NCBI GenBank assembly: GCA_037042915.1 | Contig: CM073194.1 | Span: 186,001 to 250,000, forward strand | DNA: 64,000 bases | Direction: 5' to 3' | Origin: Auricularia sp. M13 | Lineage: Eukaryota; Basidiomycota; Agaricomycetes; Auriculariales; Auriculariaceae | Shown here: piece by piece, positions 55,858 to 64,000 of the stretch | How positions within the stretch are numbered: position 1 is the stretch's first letter | Layout: every line of letters begins with the position of its first letter | Notes under the pieces: generated by a model | Database searches by the model: none | What the model was told of the DNA's origin: nothing | The model's input: the letters and a program-made list of their open reading frames with translations, nothing else | Translations under genes and position numbers: made by a program

Positions 55858-56998
55858 TTAGGAGATGACATGGATGCAATACCGCGTTCTTGCCTTTGCG
55901 AAGCGCACATCGTGACTAATAATGGCTCTGAGAACGGGTTTGAAGAACAAAGTCGTCTTTGACTCGTGGAAGAGGACCGCGCTGAAGCGGATCTCCACTA
56001 TATCCCCGCGCCGAATAGAGGCGGGCGTGATAGCGTCGCTTCGGCCTGTCAGCTGTTTCTGAGTAAGCAAATATCCTGCGAGCGACTTACTACCCATTTC
56101 CAGAGAAGCGAAGATATTCAACCACGTTGTCGCTGGTATGCACGAGGTCATGGTGCGCCGCTGCGGGGCGAAGGGTATTTGAGGGATCCATTGAAAAGGA
56201 AATCGGTATGATGTCCTGGTCGTGGGTATGGTCGCGAGGTGTGAAAACGCGATTACCGAACGTCAAGCCGAGTTGGTCGCTGTACGGGTCCACCTCGCGG
56301 GTCTCGAAGACTGACAGAGTAGAAAGATGATCGAATAATGAGTGCAGGGCGCCGATGTTGTTTTGGTAGGTTTCTGAGGTGGGGGCATTGATGGTCACAC
56401 GTTGTTGAAGGTGTCGGATGTGCTTACTGCGTAATGGAAGGAGGCCAGCGTGCAACTGTTAGCGATGTTCTAAGCTCCGCTATGCGTGAATGACGCTTAC
56501 ATGAGCTGACGACGGAAAGGAGGAAGGCTGAATTCCGCCACAACGCCGTAAATGCGCATAACGATTTCCTCGTCTCCGTCAAGGAAGTGGTATGTTGCTG
56601 GAGTCCCGGACTGGACGCAGGTAGGTTTAATCGCTCCTGTTTCAAGGCCCTGTATCACTGGTGTTATACTTATCTATATGTTGCGTGGTGAGACTCACGT
56701 TCAGAAGCGCGGATGGCAGCAGGACATCGTCGGTAGTTCCGTTTTGAGATCCCTCAGACAGCTCGTCTACACGACGATCTGAGCGTAACCAAGTTAGAAT
56801 ACGTACGTGCAATAGCTGTGAAAACCCACTTGCGGCCTGCGCGCTGTCTTCGGGTTCCTCGATGCGGACGGTCGCGGTCATGGGTGATGTGCAAGGCGGG
56901 GAAACGGCGCACAGATCTGCGCTGTTTATAAGAAGGTCGTATTGCGACTGGATTTTCCCAAGGCACGATAGTGTGATGACGATGAAGATCCAGTTCAT
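55858..56998 (-). CDS. Hypothetical five-exon protein, about 290 aa
   Basis: Exons: 56998-56830, 56778-56699, 56649-56501, 56426 to about 56090, and from about 56036 to 55858. Introns of 49-74 nt include CTAAC branch sites and gtgagt/gtaagc donors. The last intron may use gtagta or gtaagt three bases later. The protein starts with a hydrophobic stretch (MNWIFIVITLSCLGKI). Later parts read FSMDPSNTLRPAAAHHDLVH, NVVEYLR and RGDIVEIRFSAVLF, an order I associate from memory with repeated, unnamed agaricomycete proteins. Function unknown. Confidence 0.55.
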
Positions 56999-57710
56999 GG
57001 TCGACGCCCAGTTTTTTTGTTAATTCTGGTTTTGTGTGTTTTTGTATGTTGTATCTGTCACTGAGTTGAATAGCAAGTCGCCTCCGACTAGGTCTGCCCA
57101 GGTGTCGATCAGTCGTGTGGACGGCAGCGCCTGATTGATGTGACTCGGTACGCACTCCAATGATCAACTCTCGTCGTCCAGACTCTGGTGTGCTGTGTGA
57201 CGACGTGCATTTGTGTTGTGTTGCGAGGCGCCCACACGAACGCGTGCAAGGCGGATGTATTTTCGGAGTCACCGGACTCAACTCCGACCATCGGTGTTTG
57301 ATCTTGATTCTGACATGACAACTTAGGCGTGGACGAGGGTGCGTGCTTCCTGTCTGTCGGCGCGCAGTGCGAAGGTCGTAACCAGTTGGGCGGACCATGT
57401 CGCTCTGTGTGGCAACGCGTGTTGCCATTGGCTGCGTGGTTGACTCGAAAACGGGTGGGACCGGTGTGCATCACTCCCAATCTAATCATGACGGTGCGCC
57501 ATGTGTTGTGCTGCGACGGCAGCTGACGTATTGGATGATCATTCAATGGAATGGACAAATCAGTAAGAAAGATGTTGCCGGTCGCTGGCCGGGGAGGGGT
57601 GGTGTTGGTGGCCGAGATGGTCGAATGGCATCATCCGGCACTTGCCGTCATGTGGCTTTAAAATGCTTGCTTGCGACGAGGAGAAGAGGACCACCATCTC
57701 CATTTCAAGA
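56999..57710. other. Divergent intergenic region
   Basis: Between the minus-strand gene at 55.9-57.0 kb and the plus-strand gene starting at 57,711. Overlapping frames on both strands have no support. Confidence 0.45.
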
Positions 57711-60111
57711 ATGGCGACAACGAGATCGGCGAAATCTTCCCAAGCTGATGCTGCGTACGTCGCGTTGTGTCCCCGGGCGTCGTCTCACCAGTCGGATCAG
57801 CGCCGCGTCCGCGTCGACGAGCACCAGCAATCGCACAGCGGGAGAAACGTCTCTGTCAAAGCGTCAGCGGACTGGTCGTCCGGCTCAGGCGTTGGCAGCT
57901 CGTCTTGCCGCTTCTGTGGCCAAGCACGACGCTGAAGCCGAACCCGAAGCTGTCGTGCATGCGTATGCCCTTCGTCGTCGGAACAAAAAGGCGGCAGCAG
58001 AATCAGAGTTCGTAATTCACTTATATTGGGACTGTACGTTGTGCTGACAGGTAGTTTGGATATAGCGACGACTTTGCGGTTGTTGAGACTCAACCTTCGA
58101 TTGCGTAGGCGTTGATTATGGCATATTCGAGTGAAACAGCAGCTCAATACGGTTATAGGACGTCTTCCAAAGGGCGTTTGACACGTCCTGTCTCGCCTGC
58201 GACGATGTCTGAGGGGTCAGTAACACTGGTTTACCTGCCTAGTGTCAGACGACTCATTGTAGGCTTAGCGACGATGATGAGCCCGGCTATTCGATGTGCG
58301 TAGCTGCCTTCCTGACTAGGAGTCTACCATGGTGACCTATACCGACAGCATCAAGCCATCTAATCTTCTTGACACGTTGCGTCGTCCTTCACTATGTTTC
58401 TGCTGTCATTGCTGAAAAGTGCGCAGCGAGGCGATTGAAGACAACGGTGCAGGAGATGCGTCGGAGGAAGCACAGGGCAGGTCAGTCTCGCCAGCATGAG
58501 CTGTCTCATCGACAATATTGACTCAAGTCGTCGTGGTTAGCGGCGAGGAAGACGATGGTGGTTCGTTCATTGACGACAGCGGGTAGGGCGTTTACGACGT
58601 GCGTGAGGTCCCTGAGGTACTGACCTGTGAACAGGGTAAATGAGGACGTGCTCATGGATTTGGCCGATTTTGTCGTCAATGATGAAGACCTCTACCAGCG
58701 TTTCCAAAACATCATGTAAGCACAAGAGTGCGGTCTCCGTTCTTTCCGTCGTTGATTCGCGTTTTCTTGTGCGATGTGTACAGCAGGGCCAGGAACGCGA
58801 AGGAGGCTGGGAGTACGAAGACGAAGAAGTCGGATCCTGTCGAAACGCCGAGCGCGGCTCCGCCTTCGCCGCCCAACCCGTCCCAACAACGCGTCGAGCA
58901 AGCTGGGAGAACGAAGAAGAAGAATTCGGATGCGGTTGAAACACCTAGCGCGCCTCCGCCTTCGCCGGTGAAACCGTCTCAACAACGCCTCGGCCCGAAG
59001 TACTTCGTGGACGAGAAATATGACGGCGTATCTACTTGTCTGGATCATACGCTGTGGGCTCCAGAGCTTAAGGCGATGTATCGCAAGTTGAACCCCCCTC
59101 CCGGGTGCGTGTCAATGTTAGCGACTGCTAGTACTGATGTTCCCGTAGCACGGTTGCTTATATCGGACGTGGCGACCAGGCATTTTTGGAGTCCGTGCCA
59201 TTTAGCCGTTGGAGTAAATCGGCAATGAAAGCGTTCGTTTCTTTGTTCATGCCTCGGTGTTGAGCCCCATGCTGATGTTTTAACAGCGATATGATTCGCT
59301 TTTTCAACTTTAGGTCGAATCAGCACTATGCTAATCCTGCTCGCATCTCGGTCGACGACCTGGACTTTCAGTCGGCCGGCACGACAACATGGCCGATGCG
59401 ATACCTCACTCGGATAGGTGGCATGGAACCAGCACTCTTTTGTTGTCTGGTCCAGATTGTTCAGTCGTCGTTGCTGAGTAACATCACTGTTACTCGCCCG
59501 TCGGGAGTGCTGGAGAAGCGTGGTGTGGTGGCTAACATGTTCGAACAAGAGTTCGAATTGGTTCTCAACATGCTCGGGTGTAAGTATGGTGTCCCATGTG
59601 TTGGACTGCCAAGTTGGTCGAATAGAGACGAATCGCGTGGATTAACCTTCCATACCAGAATGGGCCCTGCACGCGAAGGTACGTCGGGTCGGTTGGCAAC
59701 GCGTCTGAATTGTCCTAATCAGGCGACGTAGTTGCACCTGTTCGCTCACCACCCAAGCGCGGCAGGTACAGCACCGAGTTTGCTGCAAGCGGGGGTGTGA
59801 GACTCCCTGTGCAGCTCATTGGCGGGGTTCATGGTATGGCGAAATTTCTTTTATCTTTTATTGGATGCGTCCGTTTAATCTGAAGTTTCGTGCCAGTGCC
59901 TTTCTTCGACGCCACAGTCGATGGGGTTGATCTTTCTGTACCGTTTTCGGAGTTGAAGAAGCACCGCACCATGGAGTTCGAGGCCCCCGCCGGATCACTT
60001 GCCATGGTGTTTTTTACTGTTAGCGACCCCAACAACGCGCTGAAGATAGAGTTTAACCTGCACGCTATGGCACTGCTGGCACTCGATCCGGACGGAAGCA
60101 CTGCGGCTTGA
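57711..60111 (+). CDS. Hypothetical multi-exon protein with Pro/Ser repeats
   Basis: ATG at 57711 (MATTRSAKSSQADAA), a basic region (SLSKRQRTGRPAQALAARLA), then acidic exons near 58.5-58.7 kb (VLMDLADFVVNDEDLYQRF before a gtaagc donor). An exon at about 58.8-59.2 kb carries a Pro-rich tandem repeat and GPKYFVDEKYDGVSTCLDHT. The exon from about 59313 includes VDDLDFQSAG and MFEQEFELVLNMLGCKYGVP. The last segment, about 59890-60111, reads VPFFDATVDGVDLSVPFSEL and ends DPDGSTAA. Several joins are not fixed, and the first intron would be only 37 nt. The terminal VP-x-FDAT motif recalls unnamed agaricomycete proteins. No function known. Confidence 0.5.
58806..58990 (+). repeat. 96-bp coding tandem repeat (2 copies)
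   Basis: Units at 58806-58901 and from 58902 encode TKTKKSDPVETPSAAPPSPP and TKKKNSDAVETPSAPPPSPV, each followed by PSQQR. The copies are clearly diverged. The unit length equals that of the repeat in the 1,213-aa protein, which is probably coincidence. Confidence 0.8.
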
Positions 60112-60996
60112 TCTTTCACGATCTGTAGTCGGGTTATTTACGATACGGTGTCGCTCTGGCGATGAACCTGGGATCAATGTGGTTGTATTTATTGTGCCTG
60201 GTTGCGTTTCCTTTGCGTGTTCAACCCATGTAGTGATTTCTTGTGTGCGGCTACCATGTATTGCTGACCAACTGCTAGGTATCGTATACCTTCGACCGTG
60301 CGAACCCCTGTGCTTTGCTTATGTGTGTTCACTATGTATAAGCGGCTTGCGTCCAATTGTGTATTTATTTATTTTTACGATGTCTTAATTTAACCGAGGC
60401 TGTTTGACTCGGAACCAAGTGTGTAAGAGGACAGCATTCGATGCTTTCAAATACCTGAAGCTTTAGCATTGTCTGCGCTGATATCAAGCGTCCTGTCTTG
60501 GATGTTTCTAACGTCAGTTCTGGCGCTTCTAGTGTAGTCGACCTACGTCTCGTGTCGAAATTGCGTCCCAACCGGTTTGGTGCCTACCTACTCGTCGAGA
60601 ACGAGAACGAGAAACGGAGCTGACAAGGCTGCGGCATGCCATGTGCTACGTCAAGATCCGGCATGTGATCCGTGATTTGTGATTCACAGCCACGTGTCAC
60701 TTTCAGTTTTCCATATATAATCCCGTGCAAGTCGCCGCGGCAGTTTCCCGTTTCCCTGATCCCTTTTCTCTACATAGCAACCCCGATCATATACGCTTTT
60801 CAACTTTGTTTCACGGCGTTCGGGTATGCGATTCAAAAGCCCTACTATTGTCTTTGCTTGCTTCTTCGTGCTCTGTCTATGTCGCTGGAGGCTGGGCGTG
60901 GTCGCCGCTTCTACTTCGTGCCCTCCGGGAGCTGGTGTTGGGTCGTTGCTTGGTGATGCGGTTTCTCCGTGATACGCACATCCACAGCTGACATAG
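60112..60996. other. Intergenic; 5' flank of the Helitron reading frame
   Basis: TATA-like ccatatataatcc at about 60712-60724. Stops in the Helitron frame end at 60994-60996. The Helitron 5' terminus should lie here or in 61.0-61.6 kb, but its only signature is a TC dinucleotide, so it cannot be placed. Confidence 0.4.
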
Positions 60997-63900
60997 TTCA
61001 ATGCTTCAGACTTACATCCCGCTCGTTGTCAGCAACGCGGGAGGCTAGAGTTGAGTGTACCGGTTCTGCCGGTGACCTCCCCTACCTCGAATCCGCCTGG
61101 ATGTCGTCTTCACGTTGCTGGGGACCCGACGTCCTCCTTCGTTTGTGTGGCGTCGGCAAGCATCGGCCCCAGGGAGCGAGAGCTCTCGACGTATACTCTG
61201 TGCCTGGAAGCACCAACAGTTTCGCGCCTGGAAGCGTACCCGGACCATCGATTTGTTTCGTTTTCAGGAGATCCCGTTGTCTCCGGATGCTCAACCCTGT
61301 TGTGCTGGTGTTGTTCTGCTCGACCGGATGAACGGATGGAATCAATGACGCGCGTGACACCACTCGGAGCCATGTCAACTGTGAATCTATCCCATCTTGA
61401 CTCTGGTTACAGGATGGGTTGTACGAGACGGCATCGATGGAGGTTCTGTTCTCTCGAGATTCTGCTACGTGTTCTGCGCTATCGCTATCTGGATTCTGTG
61501 GTCGTTGGATATTGTCTATGGTCTTCTTTTTCATTGGTTATAATTATAAGCGACGCCCGTTTCGTGCTGTCATGGCGTTGTGATGTCGGAGTAAGTTCAC
61601 GTCTCTGTGAAGCGGTTTGTCGGACGCTGGGCCGAGGTGAACAAAGTAAATTCTATGGTCTTGCTTGCGATGTATGCGCCTCGGACCCTACTGTTTCCGG
61701 GACAGCAACGACGTCGTGTAGCTACTGTAGCCGTCCTAGTAACAGTGGACTCGGGTCTGTAACGTATACTACGGCGGGGCATGTCGGTGGCGGGGTCACG
61801 ACGACGTCGCGAGAGTGTACACCGTTTCACTTCACGGACCTTCTACCGTTTTGGCCGCAAGGGGATGAAGCCAATCGGTTGCGTTCGACGGAATATTGGC
61901 AGTTCGTGTCGTTTCGCTCAATTGTGGATGAACCAGCTGCCGAGGACGAGATCGCGATAAAGACTCCACTTGCGTTTGTTGCGTTGCGTTTGGCTGGGCG
62001 TGGACTCAGGGCGGCCTGCTTAACCCATGGCGAAGGAAGGAAGCACAATATTTCTACCCGTGACACTCTTGAGCGAGCTCTGGGCCACGAGTGTGGGATC
62101 GGGTGCTTGGATATCCGAGCGGTGTTCAAGCCGTCACCAAATGTCCCCGGAGTCCATTTGCCTTTGTCTAGCGTCGCTGTGGCGAATTCGTTGATGCCTG
62201 CGTTCGCGCCATTGTCACGATGCCTGGCCGCCGATGCCACTTTTACATTTGTTAGCCACACAAACGGTGTGACTGGGAATGTGAATGAGAGCGCAGCGTC
62301 TAGGATGCTCGCCTGCCACTTGCCGCTAGCGTTTCTGGCGGAGCACTTACCCGCCCGCCGCCGTCGCGAAGTGGCACTTTGTCATGGCATTGTGGCTGTG
62401 GATGGTGCTTCCGTAACCAGTGCTTTGATGTCGCATGTATGTACGGATACGTGCAATTTATTTGTCACTAAGATACAGTGCAACCACGTATTGACTGCTG
62501 TCGACTCTGCCTTCCCGCCGTTGCCGTTAGATGGAGAACAGCTTATGCGAGTTGTAGCAGGGTTCTGCGACGGTCTCTCAGTAGCAAAGGTGTCGGAGTC
62601 AGGTTGCGTCGTCTGTGGCATGTTGTGCTTGACTGATGACCTTTTGCCTCAAGCGAACATAGTCGATGCGATTCAACGCGTCTTGGATAGGCCTTCTGTC
62701 ACTGTCGCCGAGCGCGCCACTGCAGAAGCTGCGATTGAGAGTATCCCCGGTCCAGTTTTGGCACGTAATTGCGCTGGGGTCTGTCCGGCCTGCTATCATG
62801 CATTATTGTTGGACCAGATGCCTAAATTCGCGTTAGCCAACGGCATATGGATCGGTGAGGTTCCTGAAGTTCTACGTGGACTAAGTTATGCGGAACGTCT
62901 GCTCATTGCGCGTTCTCGGCGTCACCGCTGTATTATGCGGGTGGAAAAATCTGGTATGAATAAACTGCATGGTAATATGATTTGTTACCCGAATCCGTAC
63001 CCCAGGCTGTACGATGTGCTACCTCCGCATCGAGATGAGCTGGACGAACTGTTGGCTGTGGTTTTCACGGGCAACGCTCGTCCTTTGGATGAAGACCGTA
63101 GGAGGATCCCATTGGTTGTGAGGAGGAATCGGGTCATGGCTGCGCTGAATTGGTTGAAGATAAATAATGTCTTGTATAGAGATATAATAATTTCGCATGA
63201 GAATATGGCGTCGTATGAGGATGGTGAAATAGGGCCCTCGCTGATTTATTACGACGATGTGGCTGAGGGTAATCCAGTGGAGTCGAGAGCAGTTAATGAT
63301 TCCGCTGACACACTTGGTACAGATGAAGGAGAATGTGAGTTCGTCGTCACTGGTCTTGCAGCGGACGTCGTCGATATTGACAATTACCACGTTGTTACCG
63401 CCATAGCAGCGCGACACATGCGGAGCGGTAACGCGAAAGCACTTGCTATACCGCATCGTGCACGCCCTGATACTTTGTGGCACAACAGCGACTTGTTTCC
63501 GAGCATGTTCCCTTGGCTTTTTCCTTACGGTGTTGGCGGTATCAAAAACTCTTTAGTCGAGGGCGATATGTCTGAGCATGCGCATAAACGTCACCTGCTG
63601 CTTTACCACGACAAGCGCTTTCAGCTCGACAAGGAATTTGCGCTGTTGGCATTCAACCAGGAGCAAATTACGAAAGGAAGTAAGGCAGGTTCGTTTCTCA
63701 GCTCCAAGACCAAATTTCGTCGTCTGGCAGATCGTCTCATGGCAGTCAGACCTGAAGTATACGGGTCTATCGCAGATAACATGCTCGGAGACCCTACGTG
63801 GAGACCAACTTCGGAACAGGAGAAGGAATGCTTTCAACTTCTGGGTGAATTGGATATGGTAAATTCGCACGTACCTGGTTCGGTAACGAATAAGAGATAT

Positions 63901-64000
63901 CAACGAAATGAGTTGTGGTCCCTTCTGTCATACCTCGGGGCACCGACGTGGTTTGTCACTTTCGCACCGTCGGACACGAAGCATCCCCTTTGCCTTTACT
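60997..64000 (+). mobile_element. 5' part of an autonomous Helitron, continues beyond the window
   Basis: The forward frame is open without a stop from 60997 to the window end, over 1,000 codons. Its 3' half matches Helitron replication-helicase proteins. The 3' end of the element (hairpin and CTRR) lies outside. It looks intact as far as it is visible. Confidence 0.8.
61336..64000 (+). CDS. Helitron Rep/helicase polyprotein, 5' portion (partial)
   Basis: Helitron proteins combine a HUH replication initiator with a PIF1-type helicase and move DNA by rolling-circle transposition. The visible part covers the leading regions: Cys pairs (CVVCG near 62,608 and CAGVCPACYHALL near 62,770), NGIWIGEVPEVLRGLSYAER as in the DUF6570-type leader, RRIPLVVRRNRVMAALNWLK, then LFPSMFPWLFPYGVGG near 63,500. 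At the very end comes the start of the Helitron-like N domain (LWSLLSYLGAPTWFVTFAPS). HUH and helicase motifs are beyond the window. The first ATG in frame is at 61336. An earlier start through splicing, or a later one, is possible. A two-Cys-pair segment lies at 61,670-61,730. Confidence 0.85.
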   Translation, partial: MESMTRVTPLGAMSTVNLSHLDSGYRMGCTRRHRWRFCSLEILLRVLRYRYLDSVVVGYCLWSSFSLVIIISDARFVLSWRCDVGVSSRLCEAVCRTLGRGEQSKFYGLACDVCASDPTVSGTATTSCSYCSRPSNSGLGSVTYTTAGHVGGGVTTTSRECTPFHFTDLLPFWPQGDEANRLRSTEYWQFVSFRSIVDEPAAEDEIAIKTPLAFVALRLAGRGLRAACLTHGEGRKHNISTRDTLERALGHECGIGCLDIRAVFKPSPNVPGVHLPLSSVAVANSLMPAFAPLSRCLAADATFTFVSHTNGVTGNVNESAASRMLACHLPLAFLAEHLPARRRREVALCHGIVAVDGASVTSALMSHVCTDTCNLFVTKIQCNHVLTAVDSAFPPLPLDGEQLMRVVAGFCDGLSVAKVSESGCVVCGMLCLTDDLLPQANIVDAIQRVLDRPSVTVAERATAEAAIESIPGPVLARNCAGVCPACYHALLLDQMPKFALANGIWIGEVPEVLRGLSYAERLLIARSRRHRCIMRVEKSGMNKLHGNMICYPNPYPRLYDVLPPHRDELDELLAVVFTGNARPLDEDRRRIPLVVRRNRVMAALNWLKINNVLYRDIIISHENMASYEDGEIGPSLIYYDDVAEGNPVESRAVNDSADTLGTDEGECEFVVTGLAADVVDIDNYHVVTAIAARHMRSGNAKALAIPHRARPDTLWHNSDLFPSMFPWLFPYGVGGIKNSLVEGDMSEHAHKRHLLLYHDKRFQLDKEFALLAFNQEQITKGSKAGSFLSSKTKFRRLADRLMAVRPEVYGSIADNMLGDPTWRPTSEQEKECFQLLGELDMVNSHVPGSVTNKRYQRNELWSLLSYLGAPTWFVTFAPSDTKHPLCLY

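Noticed and set aside
35104-58990. Equal 96-bp unit length of the two coding repeats
   Set aside because: The encoded sequences are unrelated, so the shared length is most likely coincidence.
60769-60780. tctctacata as a possible Helitron 5' end
   Set aside because: Helitron 5' ends are only defined by TC; one such short match in a T/C-rich stretch is not evidence.

Overview
The window reads as nuclear DNA of a basidiomycete fungus, most likely an agaricomycete and possibly a polypore. The evidence is genes cut by many 45-75 nt introns with GTRNGT-like donors and CTAAC/CTGAC branch sites, recognisable fungal orthologues (BST1/PGAP1, VPS60/CHMP5, 14-3-3), and a crowd of F-box, MYND and lineage-specific genes of the kind that expand in Agaricomycetes. 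Gene models were built by joining open frames at splice sites by eye. Exons carrying a recognised domain are firm; the ends of unrecognised genes are not.

Layout. 1-12 kb is gene-poor, with a small Cys-rich ORF, a few weak hypothetical genes and a decayed copy of an F-box gene (7.2-7.8 kb). 12.5-17.8 kb holds a zinc-finger gene, an F-box/nucleotidyltransferase-fold gene with a degenerate active site, a divergent MYND gene and a small ORF. 18.4-21.5 kb is a divergent pair of conserved housekeeping genes (BST1 and VPS60), both apparently missing their 3' ends. 22-29.4 kb has two F-box genes and the second MYND gene. 30.3-31.0 kb looks like a small terminal-inverted-repeat element. 31.4-32.3 kb is a divergent 14-3-3 gene with a probable GC-AG intron. 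34-39.3 kb carries a large nuclear-looking protein with a SUMO-interaction-like motif, and directly upstream on the same strand a Ulp1/SENP-type (C48) cysteine protease. 41.9-60.1 kb contains mostly unrecognised multi-exon genes, plus a second F-box/nucleotidyltransferase gene with an intact-looking active site and a large F-box gene. From about 61 kb to the window edge runs the 5' part of an autonomous Helitron coding region.

The main themes are ubiquitin/SUMO-linked proteins (four F-box proteins, two of them fused to a nucleotidyltransferase fold, and a Ulp1-like protease), two MYND paralogues sharing a promoter motif, a recurring Cys-rich mini-domain, and repeated short tandem duplications. 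I saw no rRNA, no confident tRNA and no CRISPR. No operon logic applies.
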